Assembly (NCBI RefSeq): GCF_030063135.1 | Contig: NZ_JASISO010000004.1 | Span: 124,001-188,000 of the forward strand | Source: Streptomyces sp. G-G2 | GTDB lineage: Bacteria; Actinomycetota; Actinomycetes; Streptomycetales; Streptomycetaceae | Direction of reading: 5' to 3' | Length of the DNA: 64,000 nt | Shown here: positions 17,784-25,801 of the stretch, one piece after another | Layout: every line of letters starts with the position of its first letter | Position numbering within the stretch: the first letter of the stretch is position 1 | Position numbers and translations under genes: made by a program | Notes under the pieces: generated by a model | What the model saw: the letters and a program-made list of their open reading frames with translations, nothing else | What the model was told of the DNA's origin: nothing | Database searches by the model: none

Positions 17784-19382
17784 TCACTCTAGATCGCGCA
17801 GCCGGTAGCGCTGGAGTTTCCCGGTCGCGGTCCGGGGGAGCGCGGGCAGGAAGACGAAGGAGCGCGGGCACTTGTGCGGGGCCAGCTCCGCCCGCAGGAA
17901 GGCCCGCAGGTCCTCCTCGGTGGGCGCGGCGCCCTCCCGGGCCACGGTGTAGGCGACCACGATCTGCCCGCGTCGCTCGTCCGGGCGGCCGATCACCGCG
18001 GCCTCCACCACGTCCGGGTGGCGCAGGAGCGCGTCCTCGACCTCGGGGCCCGCGATGTTGTAACCCGCCGAGATGATCATGTCATCGGCGCGGGCCACGT
18101 AACGGAAGTAGCCGTCCCGGTCCCGGACGTAGGTGTCACCGGTGACGTTCCAGCCGTCCCGTACATACTCCGCCTGACGCGGATCGGCCAGGTAACGGCA
18201 GCCCACCGGACCGCGCACCGCCAGCAGCCCCGGTTCCTCGTCGGCCACCTCGCGGCCCTCGTGGTCGACCACCCGGGCCTGCCAGCCCGGGACCACCCGG
18301 CCGGTCGTACCGGGGCGGATGTCCGCGTCGGCCGCCGAGATGAAGATGTGCAGCAGTTCGGTGGCGCCGATGCCGTTGATGATGCGCAGGCCCGTGCGCT
18401 CGTACCAGTCCTGCCAGGTGGCGGCGGGCAGGTTCTCGCCCGCCGAGACGCAGCGCCGCAGCGCCGAGAGGTCGTGGCCCGCCGCCTCGTCCAGCATCGA
18501 GCGGTAGGCGGTGGGCGCGGTGAACAGCACCGTGACCCGGTGCTCGGCCAGGGCGGGCAGCAGTACGCGCGGCCCCGCCTGTTCGAGCAGCAGCGCCGAG
18601 GCCCCGGCCCGCAGCGGGAACACCACCAGGCCGCCCAGGCCGAAGGTGAAGCCGAGCGGCGGACTGCCCGCGAACACGTCGTCGGGGCGCGGGCGCAGGA
18701 TCTGCCGGGAGAAGGTGTCGGCGACGGCCAGCAGGTCCCGGTGGAAGTGCATGCAGCCTTTGGGGCGCCCGGTGGTGCCCGAGGTGAAGGCGATCAGCGC
18801 CACGTCGTCGGCGGAGGTGTCGACGGCGCGGTAGGGGGCGGCGGGGCCGCGCTCCGCCAGCCGCAGCAGGTCCCCCGGGTCCTCGCCGCCGTACGGGGTG
18901 ATGCGCAGGCCGGGGACCTCGGCGGCGGCCAGGTCGGCCACCACGCTCGTGTGGCACAGGGCGTGCCCGACCCGGGCCATCTCGCACACCGTGGCGAGTT
19001 CCCGGCTCCGCTGCTGGGCCAGCACGGTGACGGCCACCCCGCCCGCCTTCATGACCGCCAGCCAGCAGGCCGCGAGCCAGGGACCGGTGGGCCCGCGCAG
19101 CAGCACCCGGTTGCCCGGGACCACGCCGAGGTCGGCGGTGAGCACATGGGCGAGGCGGTCCACGCGCTCCAGCAGGTCGCCGTACGACCAGACCTCACCG
19201 GAGCCGGTACGGAAGGCGGGGCGGTCCGCGCCGAACCGGGCGACGGTGGTGTCCAGCAGCTCCGCCCCGCAGTTGAGCCGGTCCGGGTAGGCCAGCTCCG
19301 GCAGCTGGAACAGGAGCTCCGGCCACTCGTGGGCGGGCGGCAGATGATCGCGGGCGAAGGTGTCGGCGTGGGCGGAAGGCAT
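17784..19382 (-). CDS. aryl-CoA ligase, probably 2-aminobenzoate-CoA ligase
   Basis: A 532-residue ANL-superfamily enzyme. AFTSGTTGRPKGCMHFH (~215) is the AMP/P-loop motif, GIGATELLHIF the A5 motif, and YVARADDMIISAGYNIAGPEVE the hinge; PRTATGKLQRYRLR near the end carries the catalytic Lys. The N-terminus TFARDHLPPAHEWPELLFQ and YPDRLNCGAELLD resemble benzoate- and 2-aminobenzoate-CoA ligases. It would activate the aromatic acid with ATP and CoA for the monooxygenase/OYE fusion. The start at 19382 is chosen from the family N-terminus; no strong Shine-Dalgarno is visible. It heads the minus-strand operon ligase-paaX-GNAT. Confidence 0.82.
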   Translation of the reverse strand: MPSAHADTFARDHLPPAHEWPELLFQLPELAYPDRLNCGAELLDTTVARFGADRPAFRTGSGEVWSYGDLLERVDRLAHVLTADLGVVPGNRVLLRGPTGPWLAACWLAVMKAGGVAVTVLAQQRSRELATVCEMARVGHALCHTSVVADLAAAEVPGLRITPYGGEDPGDLLRLAERGPAAPYRAVDTSADDVALIAFTSGTTGRPKGCMHFHRDLLAVADTFSRQILRPRPDDVFAGSPPLGFTFGLGGLVVFPLRAGASALLLEQAGPRVLLPALAEHRVTVLFTAPTAYRSMLDEAAGHDLSALRRCVSAGENLPAATWQDWYERTGLRIINGIGATELLHIFISAADADIRPGTTGRVVPGWQARVVDHEGREVADEEPGLLAVRGPVGCRYLADPRQAEYVRDGWNVTGDTYVRDRDGYFRYVARADDMIISAGYNIAGPEVEDALLRHPDVVEAAVIGRPDERRGQIVVAYTVAREGAAPTEEDLRAFLRAELAPHKCPRSFVFLPALPRTATGKLQRYRLRDLE

Positions 19383-19448
19383 GAGCTTCAAGGCGGGTGC
19401 GCCCCCTCGCGACGGGCCGGGATGGTGGTGGTGCCTGCCGTGCGGTCG

Positions 19449-19482
19449 CGTGACGAGCGTATCGTGATGGTGACGACAGTCA
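19449..19482. promoter_or_regulatory. candidate PaaX operator, copy 2
   Basis: CGTGACGAGCGTATC (19449-19463) and TGACGACAGTCA (19471-19482), 7 bp apart. In copy 1 (12451-12486) the same elements appear in reverse-complement order with one mismatch in the first element. The site lies between the divergent ligase and acyl-CoA dehydrogenase genes, so one repressor could control both directions. Confidence 0.6.
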
Positions 19483-19567
19483 ACCTCGCGCGATAAGACT
19501 GGTACGCGACACGACGGGTACGTAGGGCAGGACTCACTTGGCTCCCGCGGAGAACTGAGGCATTCGG

Positions 19568-20725
19568 ATGGCCGGATTCGCGCTCGACCCCGAACAAGAG
19601 CAATGGTGCGAGCAACTGCGCGCGCTGGCCGCGGAGCGGCTGCGGCCACTCGCCGAAAAGGGTGAACCGGGGTGCGTCAACCGGCCGCTGCTGGCCGCCC
19701 TCGGCGAACAGGGGCTGCTGGAGCGGGTTTTCGGCGCGGGCGCGCTGGAGCTGTGCCTGCTGCGGGAATCCCTCGCCTACGGCTGCACCGAGGCCGAGAC
19801 CGCGCTCGCCCTCCAGGGGCTCGGGGCGCACCCCGTCCTGAGCGCCGGGAGCGCGGCGCAGCGCGAGCGCTGGCTGCCCGGCGTACGCGAGGGGCGCACG
19901 GTCGCCGCCTTCGCGCTCAGCGAGCCGGGCGCGGGCTCGGACGCGGCTGCGCTGGCCCTGGCGGCGGACCGGGACGGCCGGGGGGGCGGCGGGGCCGGCT
20001 GGCGGCTCACGGGGGAGAAACGCTGGATCTCCAACGCCCCCGAAGCCGACTTCTACACCGTCTTCGCCCGGACGGGCGAGGGGCCGGGGGCCAAGGGTGT
20101 GAGCGCCTTCCTGGTCCCGGCGGACCGGCCCGGGCTCACCGGAGAGGCCCTCGACATGCTCTCCCCGCACCCCATCGGGTCCCTCGCCTTCGACGGGGTG
20201 CCGGTCGGCCCCGCGGACCTGCTGGGCGAGCCGGGCCGGGGCTTTCGCGTCGCCATGGACACCCTGAACCGCTTCCGGCCCAGCGTCGGCGCCTTCGCCG
20301 TCGGCATGGCCCGGGCGGCTCTGGACGCGACCCTCGCGCACACCGCGCGGCGGCAGGCCTTCGGCGGGGTGCTCGGCGACCTCCAGGCGGTGGCCCACCG
20401 GGTCGCCGAGATGGCCACCCGCACGGAGGCCGCCCGGCTGCTGGTCTACGCGGCGGCCGGGGCGTACGACCGGGACAGCGGCGCGCCCGAGGTGCCCCGG
20501 CGCGCGGCGATGGCGAAACTGCTGGCCACGGAGACGGCGCAGTACGTCGTCGACCACGCGGTCCAGCTGCACGGCGCGGTGGCCCTCCAGCGTGGCCACC
20601 TGCTGGAGCACCTGTACCGGGAGGTACGGGCACCGAGGATCTACGAGGGAGCGAGCGAGGTGCAGCGCACGATCATCGCGAAGTCGTTGTACGGGCAGAC
20701 GGGGGCGGGGGCGGCCGGACGATGA
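19568..20725 (+). CDS. acyl-CoA dehydrogenase
   Basis: A 385-residue FAD-dependent acyl-CoA dehydrogenase. FALSEPGAGSDAAA (~118) is the FAD/substrate signature; RQAFGGVLGDLQAVAHRVAEM and APRIYEGASEVQRTIIAKSLYG (C-terminal) hold the catalytic Glu and FAD contacts. In this cluster it would oxidise the alicyclic CoA ester made by the monooxygenase/OYE fusion, starting a beta-oxidation-like ring opening. It overlaps the RidA gene by ATGA and is transcribed divergently from the ligase gene across the putative PaaX operator. Confidence 0.88.
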   Translation: MAGFALDPEQEQWCEQLRALAAERLRPLAEKGEPGCVNRPLLAALGEQGLLERVFGAGALELCLLRESLAYGCTEAETALALQGLGAHPVLSAGSAAQRERWLPGVREGRTVAAFALSEPGAGSDAAALALAADRDGRGGGGAGWRLTGEKRWISNAPEADFYTVFARTGEGPGAKGVSAFLVPADRPGLTGEALDMLSPHPIGSLAFDGVPVGPADLLGEPGRGFRVAMDTLNRFRPSVGAFAVGMARAALDATLAHTARRQAFGGVLGDLQAVAHRVAEMATRTEAARLLVYAAAGAYDRDSGAPEVPRRAAMAKLLATETAQYVVDHAVQLHGAVALQRGHLLEHLYREVRAPRIYEGASEVQRTIIAKSLYGQTGAGAAGR

Positions 20726-21135
20726 GCATCGAGCGGATCAACCCGGCCGGGCTCTCACCGGCCACGGGATTCTCCCACGCGGTGGTCGCCACCGGGTCCC
20801 GCCTGGTCCTGCTGGCGGGCCAGACCGCCCTCGACCCGACGGGCACGGTGGTGGGGGAGACCCTGCCGGAACAGTTCGAGCGGGCGCTCGCCAACCTCCT
20901 CTCCGCCCTGGCGGCGGCGGGCGGCAACCCGGCGGAGCTGGCCCGGGTGACGGTGTACGCCGTGGACGTGGCGGCGTACCGCGCCTGCGCCCCGGAACTG
21001 GGCCGGATCTGGCACCGCCTGGCGGGCCGCGACTACCCCGCGATGGCGGTCATCGGCACGACCCGGCTGTGGGACGAACAGGCGCTGGTCGAACTGGACG
21101 GCATCGCGGTGCTCGGATCCGCTGACCAGGGCTGA
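20722..21135 (+). CDS. RidA-family (YjgF/UK114) protein
   Basis: A 137-residue trimeric RidA-type protein with SHAVVATGSRLVLLAGQTALDPTG, the characteristic VTVYAVDV strand and a C-terminal MAVIGTTRLWDEQALVELDGIAV containing the conserved Arg. RidA enzymes hydrolyse reactive enamines/imines, releasing ammonia. Its coupling to the acyl-CoA dehydrogenase (ATGA) in an aromatic acyl-CoA cluster suggests that a pathway intermediate is an enamine or imine, which fits an amino-substituted ring (2-aminobenzoyl-CoA) and not salicylyl-CoA. That assignment is inference. Confidence 0.88.
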   Translation: MSIERINPAGLSPATGFSHAVVATGSRLVLLAGQTALDPTGTVVGETLPEQFERALANLLSALAAAGGNPAELARVTVYAVDVAAYRACAPELGRIWHRLAGRDYPAMAVIGTTRLWDEQALVELDGIAVLGSADQG

Positions 21136-21285
21136 TGGGCAGAGGATGAGGGGCCGCCGGTCCGCGATCTTTTGACGGCGGGCCGGGAGGGGAGGAGGGT
21201 GGATATCGGGCCGTGTGCACCTTTTTGCGGCACTTGGCCCACTTGCTCCGCTCGCTCCATCGTCGAACTTCGGAGGTGCATGGAC

Positions 21286-21708
21286 ATGCGCCGTGCGATC
21301 GCTACGGCCGTAGTCGCCGGGGCCGCCGGAATCATGCTGGGCCTGGCGCCCATGGGCAGCGCCGTGGCCGCGGGCCTCCCCGCGACCCTCCCGCAGACGG
21401 GCTGGTGTGCCGGTGACTGGCACGGCCAGGACTGGTACACCTGCTGCGACCCCTCGCGCGGGGACGCCCGGCCCTCCTGGTGCTGGGACAGCAGCAACTG
21501 GAACCACGATTCCAACTGGGACCACAACTGGAACCACGGTTCCAGCTGGGACGACAACAGCTGGAACCACGACAACAACAGCTGGAACCACGACGACAGC
21601 TGGAACCACGACAGCAACTGGAACGACGGCAACTGGAACAGCAGCCACGACAGCAGCTGGAGCAGCAGCCACGACAGCAGTTGGAACAGCGACCACCACT
21701 GGCGCTGA
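21286..21708 (+). CDS. secreted Trp/Asn/His/Asp-repeat protein
   Basis: A 140-residue protein. ATG 21286 is chosen over ATG 21280 because GGAGG (21272-21276) is nine bases away. A Sec signal peptide (MRRAIATAVVAGAAGIMLGL, cleavage near AVAAG, ~residue 29) is followed by a short Cys-containing segment with four Cys (WCAGDW, YTCCD, WCW) and then ~70 residues of degenerate repeats built on SWNHD and SNWNHD. I count 17 Trp in the mature part, with very high Asn, His, Asp and Ser. No known family. It may bind metal through His/Asp or sit on a cell-wall polymer; both are guesses. Confidence 0.7.
   Translation: MRRAIATAVVAGAAGIMLGLAPMGSAVAAGLPATLPQTGWCAGDWHGQDWYTCCDPSRGDARPSWCWDSSNWNHDSNWDHNWNHGSSWDDNSWNHDNNSWNHDDSWNHDSNWNDGNWNSSHDSSWSSSHDSSWNSDHHWR
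21494..21705 (+). repeat. in-gene degenerate tandem repeats (TGGAACCACGAC units)
   Basis: Units of 12-18 bp related to TGGAACCACGACAGC recur about a dozen times and encode the W-N-H-D repeats of the secreted protein. The base composition is much less GC-rich than in flanking genes, so the repeat probably grew by slippage. Confidence 0.75.
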
Positions 21709-21747
21709 CCGGCGCGAGGCCCGACCGGCACTCCGGCAACGCCGCGG

Positions 21748-23118
21748 TCACCCGCCCAGCAGGGTGCCCATCCACTCCTCGATGCCCGCCACCGTGCGCG
21801 GCAGGGCGCCCGACATCAGGCGTGCCCCCTGGGCCGTGATCACCAGATCGTCCTCGATCCGGACCCCGATCCCCCGCAGCTCCGCGGGGAGGGTCTCGTC
21901 GTCCGGCTGGAGGTAGAGACCCGGCTCCACCGTCAGGACCTGGCCTTCCTCGAGCACGCCGTCCAAGTAGGTCTCGGCCCGCGCCTTCGCGCAGTCGTGG
22001 ACGTCCAGGCCCAGCATGTGGCCGCTGCTGCACAGGGTGTAGCGCCGGTGCAGGTCCCCCTCCGCGTTCTTCAGGACGCCCCAGTCCGCCAGGCCCTCGG
22101 CGATCACCCGCATCCCGGCCCGGTGGAAGTCGCGGAAGCTCGCCCCGGGGCGCAGCGCGGCGATGCCCGCCTCCTGGGCGGCCAGTACCAGTTCGTACAC
22201 CTGCCGCTGGACCGGTGAGAAGCGCCCGGACAGCGGCAGCGTGCGGGTGATGTCGGCGGTGTAGAGGGTGTCGGTCTCCACCCCCGCGTCCAGGAGCAGG
22301 AGTTCGTCCCGGCGCAGCTGCCCGTCGTTGCGGATCCAGTGCAGGACGCAGGCGTGCGCGCCGGAGGCCGCGATGGTCTCGTACCCGGTGCCGTTGCCCT
22401 CGGCGCGGGCGCGCAGGCCGAAGACCCCCTCGATCCAGCGTTCGCCGCGCGGGTGGGCGAGGGCGCGCGGCAACGCCCGTACGACGTCCTCGAATCCGGC
22501 GGTCGTGTGGTCGACGGCGAGCTGGAGCTGGGCGACCTCCCACGCGTCCTTGACCAGGCGCAGCTCGGAGAGCGCGGTGGCGAGCGCCTGGTCGTGCGCG
22601 GCGTCGCGGCCCTCGGGCGCCCCCAGGTCCGCCAGGTGCGCGCAGCGGAGGCCGGTGAGCCGCTCGGCCTCGGTCAGGTCGGGGCGGCGCCCGACCCAGA
22701 ACTCGCCGTAGCGGCGGTCCCGGTAGAACTCCTCGCTGCCGTCTGCGCGCGCGGAGCGCGGCCGCAGGTACAGGACGGCCTCGTGCCCGTGCGGCCCGGC
22801 CGGTTCCATCACCAGGACGTGCCCCGCCTGGTCCTCGCCGGCGAGCCCGGTCAGCCAGGCGTACGCGCTGTGCGGGCGGAAGCGGTGGTCGCAGTCGTTG
22901 GTGCGGACCGTCAGTTCGCCCGCCGCGATGATCAGCCGCTCGCCCGGGAACCGGGCCGAGAGCCGTGCGCGGCGGGCCGGGGTGACGGCGTGGGCGGCGA
23001 CGCGGGAGTCGGCCGGCAGGGGCGAGGCGGACCAGTCTCCGGACATGAAGGCGGACAACTCGACCGATACGGGCAGATCATGGCTGCCCGTATTGAGCGG
23101 GTAGGGGCGAATGGTCAC
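21748..23118 (-). CDS. M24-family Xaa-Pro aminopeptidase (aminopeptidase P)
   Basis: A 456-residue PepP-like enzyme with GTG start preceded by AGGGAG. The N-terminal creatinase-like domain is followed by the pita-bread metallopeptidase: the ligands appear in LLLDAGVETDTLYTADITRT (two Asp), SSGHMLGLDVHD (His), LTVEPGLYL (Glu) and GIGVRIEDDLVIT (Glu). It removes an N-terminal residue preceding proline, typical of collagen-derived peptides. It is divergent from the collagenase across a 171-bp region that contains the shared operator, so co-regulation with collagen use is likely but inferred. No signal peptide, so cytoplasmic. Confidence 0.92.
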   Translation of the reverse strand: MTIRPYPLNTGSHDLPVSVELSAFMSGDWSASPLPADSRVAAHAVTPARRARLSARFPGERLIIAAGELTVRTNDCDHRFRPHSAYAWLTGLAGEDQAGHVLVMEPAGPHGHEAVLYLRPRSARADGSEEFYRDRRYGEFWVGRRPDLTEAERLTGLRCAHLADLGAPEGRDAAHDQALATALSELRLVKDAWEVAQLQLAVDHTTAGFEDVVRALPRALAHPRGERWIEGVFGLRARAEGNGTGYETIAASGAHACVLHWIRNDGQLRRDELLLLDAGVETDTLYTADITRTLPLSGRFSPVQRQVYELVLAAQEAGIAALRPGASFRDFHRAGMRVIAEGLADWGVLKNAEGDLHRRYTLCSSGHMLGLDVHDCAKARAETYLDGVLEEGQVLTVEPGLYLQPDDETLPAELRGIGVRIEDDLVITAQGARLMSGALPRTVAGIEEWMGTLLGG

Positions 23119-23160
23119 GAAGACTCCCTGAGGTGACGTGAACTGATGGGCGCACAGGGC

Positions 23161-23189
23161 TTGTCAGTGCAATTTCACATTACTATGTT
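23161..23189 (+). promoter_or_regulatory. collagenase promoter with GntR operator in the spacer
   Basis: TTGTCA (23161-23166), a 17-bp spacer and TATGTT (23184-23189) make a good sigma-HrdB-type promoter reading into the collagenase gene. The spacer contains, on the minus strand, TGTGAAATTGCAC (23167-23179), a copy of the regulon motif. The promoter is almost identical to that of the peptide transporter at 35705-35733. Confidence 0.7.
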
Positions 23190-23289
23190 ACAGCTCACAC
23201 GACGGCACGTTAATCCCCGTCAAATGCCGTGTGAAGCAGGGCAGTTGCACGCGAACCCCCACCTCCCTTTTCGCCACCAGGAGTTCTCG

Positions 23290-25710
23290 GTGTCCCAGCA
23301 CAGAGCTGTGCGTACGTCCCTCCTCGCCGCCGCCGTCACGGTGACCCTCCTCGCCGCCGCGGGCCAGGCCGTGACCCAGGCGGCCGAGACCGGACCGTCC
23401 CCGGTCCCCTCGACGTTCGCCCCGGCCGCGGCCGCGGCCGCGCCCGCCGCCCCGGCCGCGGCCCCCGGTCAGAACCCGTTCGACGAGGTCGACCGACTCG
23501 CCACCGCCCCGGCGCCCACCCCCGCCCCGGCTCCCGCCCCCGGTACGGGCCAGGGCGCCGCCCAGTCCGCCGGGAAGATCGCCGGTCCCGCCCCGGCCAC
23601 CGCCCCGAGCGCCACCCGGCTCGCCGACCGGGGGGCGGAGAAGGCCGGCGGTCAGGGCGCGGCGAACCGGCTGCTCGCCGCAGGCGTCCCCTGCACCCTC
23701 GACGGCATCACCGGCCTCAGCCCCGAGCGCCTCGCCGACTTCCTCGCCGACCCGGACGTCACCGCCGACGGCTGCCTGCGCGGGCTCATCTGGACCTGGG
23801 ACGCGCGTCTCGCCCCGGTGATGTCGGATGCCCACGTCCAGGCCGTCTCGCGCCGGATATCCAGCCTGGCCGCCGCCCACGACGGCCGTAACTCCTCGCA
23901 CCTGGAGGAGATGTTCACGTACCTGCACGCCGTCGCCTACCACGACTACTCGCGCACCGAGATCGACATCACCGACGCCCCGACGGTCGACGCGATGCGC
24001 CGCGCGATCGCCGACTTCGGCGGCGCCGCCCGCACCTTCGACGTCAGCGCCTCCAACGCCCGCACCCTGCGCGAGGCCCTCTACGCGGCCAGCGCCCCGG
24101 GCCTGCGCCAGCACCAGCTGGGCCTGATCAAGAACGTCCTGCCCACCCTGGACGCGGCCCATCCGCAGACCAACCAGGACGCCTCCTGGGCCGGCGCGGT
24201 GCTCGCCGCGCTGTCCGTCAACTACCTGGGTGTGTACCCGGGCAACAACGACGCGGCCTTCCACACCGCGGTCGCCGCCGACCCGGCCTACCGGGCCGCC
24301 TTCAAGGCCTACGCCTCCTACGGCCACCTCAAGGGCACCGGCAACGCGTGGGCGGCGCGCGACGCGCTCGGCGAGTACGGCCGGTTCGGCCAGGTCGAGG
24401 GGCTGCAGCAGCCGATCGCGGCGGACCTCGGGGCCCTGCTCGGCCCGGTCAAGGCGACCTTCGGCAACGGCAGCGAGCAGTGGGCCAAGCTGGTGTCCTG
24501 GCTCAACGTCTACGACGCGTGCAAGCCGTACGGGGTGTGCAAGGACGACATCGAGAAGCAGCTCTTCCCCTACACCTACTCCTACGACAACGGCGGCATC
24601 AAGGTCCGCACCGCCCTCGACCGGGCCACCGTCGACCAGCTCTACTACGCGAGCAAGCAGGTCAAGACCCAGTTCCACCGGGTGCTCGGCACCGACCAGC
24701 CGCTCGCCGGGGACCCCAACACCACGCTGAACATCGTGCTGTACGCCTCCCGCGCCGACTACGAGAACTACCACCCCATCCTCACCGGCATGGGCACCAA
24801 CAACGGCGGCGTCTACATCGAGAACGGCGCCACCTTCTACACCTACCAGCGCCGGGTGCCGCAGGACTCCTCCCTCACTCTGGAGGAGCTGTTCCGCCAC
24901 GAGTACACCCACTACCTCAACGGCCGTTTCGCGGTACCGGGGTTCTTCGGCCAGGGCCCCTGGTACGAGGGGGACCGGACGACCGCGATGGACGAGGGCA
25001 CCGCGGAGTTCTTCGACGGCGCGACCCGCGACAACGGCATCGCGGTGCGAAAGTCCCTGGTCAAGGGCATCATGAGCGACACCTCGGGCGGGGGCCCGCG
25101 GATGAGCGTGGAGCAGCTGCTGAACGCCACCTACGACGGCGACGGCTTCCGCTTCTACAACTACGCGGGCACCTTCTTCGAGTTCCTGTGGACCGAGAAG
25201 CCCTCGCTGCTGCGCGAGATGTACGCCGACCTGCGCGCGAACGATGTCGCCGCCTACGACGCCTGGCGCCACCGCATGGGGGCGGACACCTACCTCCAGC
25301 GCGACTACGACCGCTTCCTCGACGCGCAGATCGCCAAGGTGAACGGCCTGTACGTGCCGAACACCGTCTTCACCCCCAACGACCAGCTGCGCGACTCCGC
25401 GCTCGCGTCGGTGAAGTCGGCCTTCGCCACCGCCACCTACAACACCCCGGACTGCGTGGAGAACGGGGACCCGGGCAAGCGCCGGTTCACCTGCACCGGG
25501 CGGATCACCGCGACCCTGAAGAACTGGCGCAGCGACGACCAGAACTTCAAGGACATGTCCGAGACGGTCGACTACTTCATTCTCGACCGGGCGGGGTCGG
25601 TCTCCAACAACCTGGCCGACATGAACTGTTCCTTCGGCGCGCTGGAGATCTGGTCGAACAAGGTAGCCGGTACCTCGCCGTACACCTGCGAGGGCCCGCT
25701 GCGCAGCTGA
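23290..25710 (+). CDS. secreted M9-family collagenase
   Basis: An 806-residue preprotein; GTG 23290 is chosen because AGGAG lies 7 bases upstream. Residues 1-30 are a Sec signal; ~35-110 are an Ala/Pro-rich linker; ~135-400 match the helical M9 activator domain; the peptidase domain has HEYTH (His537, Glu538, His541) and the third zinc ligand Glu569 in MDEGTAEFF, at the usual 28-residue distance. A Cys-containing beta domain closes the protein. It cleaves triple-helical collagen/gelatin outside the cell to give Pro/Hyp-rich peptides, matching the importer, peptidases and hydroxyproline genes that follow. No PKD or classical collagen-binding domain was recognised. Confidence 0.92.
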   Translation: MSQHRAVRTSLLAAAVTVTLLAAAGQAVTQAAETGPSPVPSTFAPAAAAAAPAAPAAAPGQNPFDEVDRLATAPAPTPAPAPAPGTGQGAAQSAGKIAGPAPATAPSATRLADRGAEKAGGQGAANRLLAAGVPCTLDGITGLSPERLADFLADPDVTADGCLRGLIWTWDARLAPVMSDAHVQAVSRRISSLAAAHDGRNSSHLEEMFTYLHAVAYHDYSRTEIDITDAPTVDAMRRAIADFGGAARTFDVSASNARTLREALYAASAPGLRQHQLGLIKNVLPTLDAAHPQTNQDASWAGAVLAALSVNYLGVYPGNNDAAFHTAVAADPAYRAAFKAYASYGHLKGTGNAWAARDALGEYGRFGQVEGLQQPIAADLGALLGPVKATFGNGSEQWAKLVSWLNVYDACKPYGVCKDDIEKQLFPYTYSYDNGGIKVRTALDRATVDQLYYASKQVKTQFHRVLGTDQPLAGDPNTTLNIVLYASRADYENYHPILTGMGTNNGGVYIENGATFYTYQRRVPQDSSLTLEELFRHEYTHYLNGRFAVPGFFGQGPWYEGDRTTAMDEGTAEFFDGATRDNGIAVRKSLVKGIMSDTSGGGPRMSVEQLLNATYDGDGFRFYNYAGTFFEFLWTEKPSLLREMYADLRANDVAAYDAWRHRMGADTYLQRDYDRFLDAQIAKVNGLYVPNTVFTPNDQLRDSALASVKSAFATATYNTPDCVENGDPGKRRFTCTGRITATLKNWRSDDQNFKDMSETVDYFILDRAGSVSNNLADMNCSFGALEIWSNKVAGTSPYTCEGPLRS

Positions 25711-25715
25711 TCCGG

Positions 25716-25758
25716 TCCGGGCCGGTCCTTGCCCGACGGGGGGACGGGCCGGCCCGGA
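25716..25758 (+). terminator. collagenase terminator hairpin
   Basis: TCCGGGCCGG (25716-25725) pairs with CCGGCCCGGA (25749-25758), right after the collagenase stop and before the next promoter. No T-run follows. Confidence 0.55.
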
Positions 25759-25784
25759 TCACACCCTGGATGACCACTAAAGAA

Positions 25785-25797
25785 TGTGACATATTAC
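25785..25797 (+). promoter_or_regulatory. regulon operator before the D-hydroxyproline dehydrogenase operon
   Basis: TGTGACATATTAC matches YGTGAMATWNYAC. It ends five bases before the GTG start at 25802, and CATATT (25790-25795) within it is placed as a -10 box for a leaderless transcript; no Shine-Dalgarno is present. A bound repressor would cover the -10 box. Confidence 0.6.
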
Positions 25798-25801
25798 TGC
25801 C

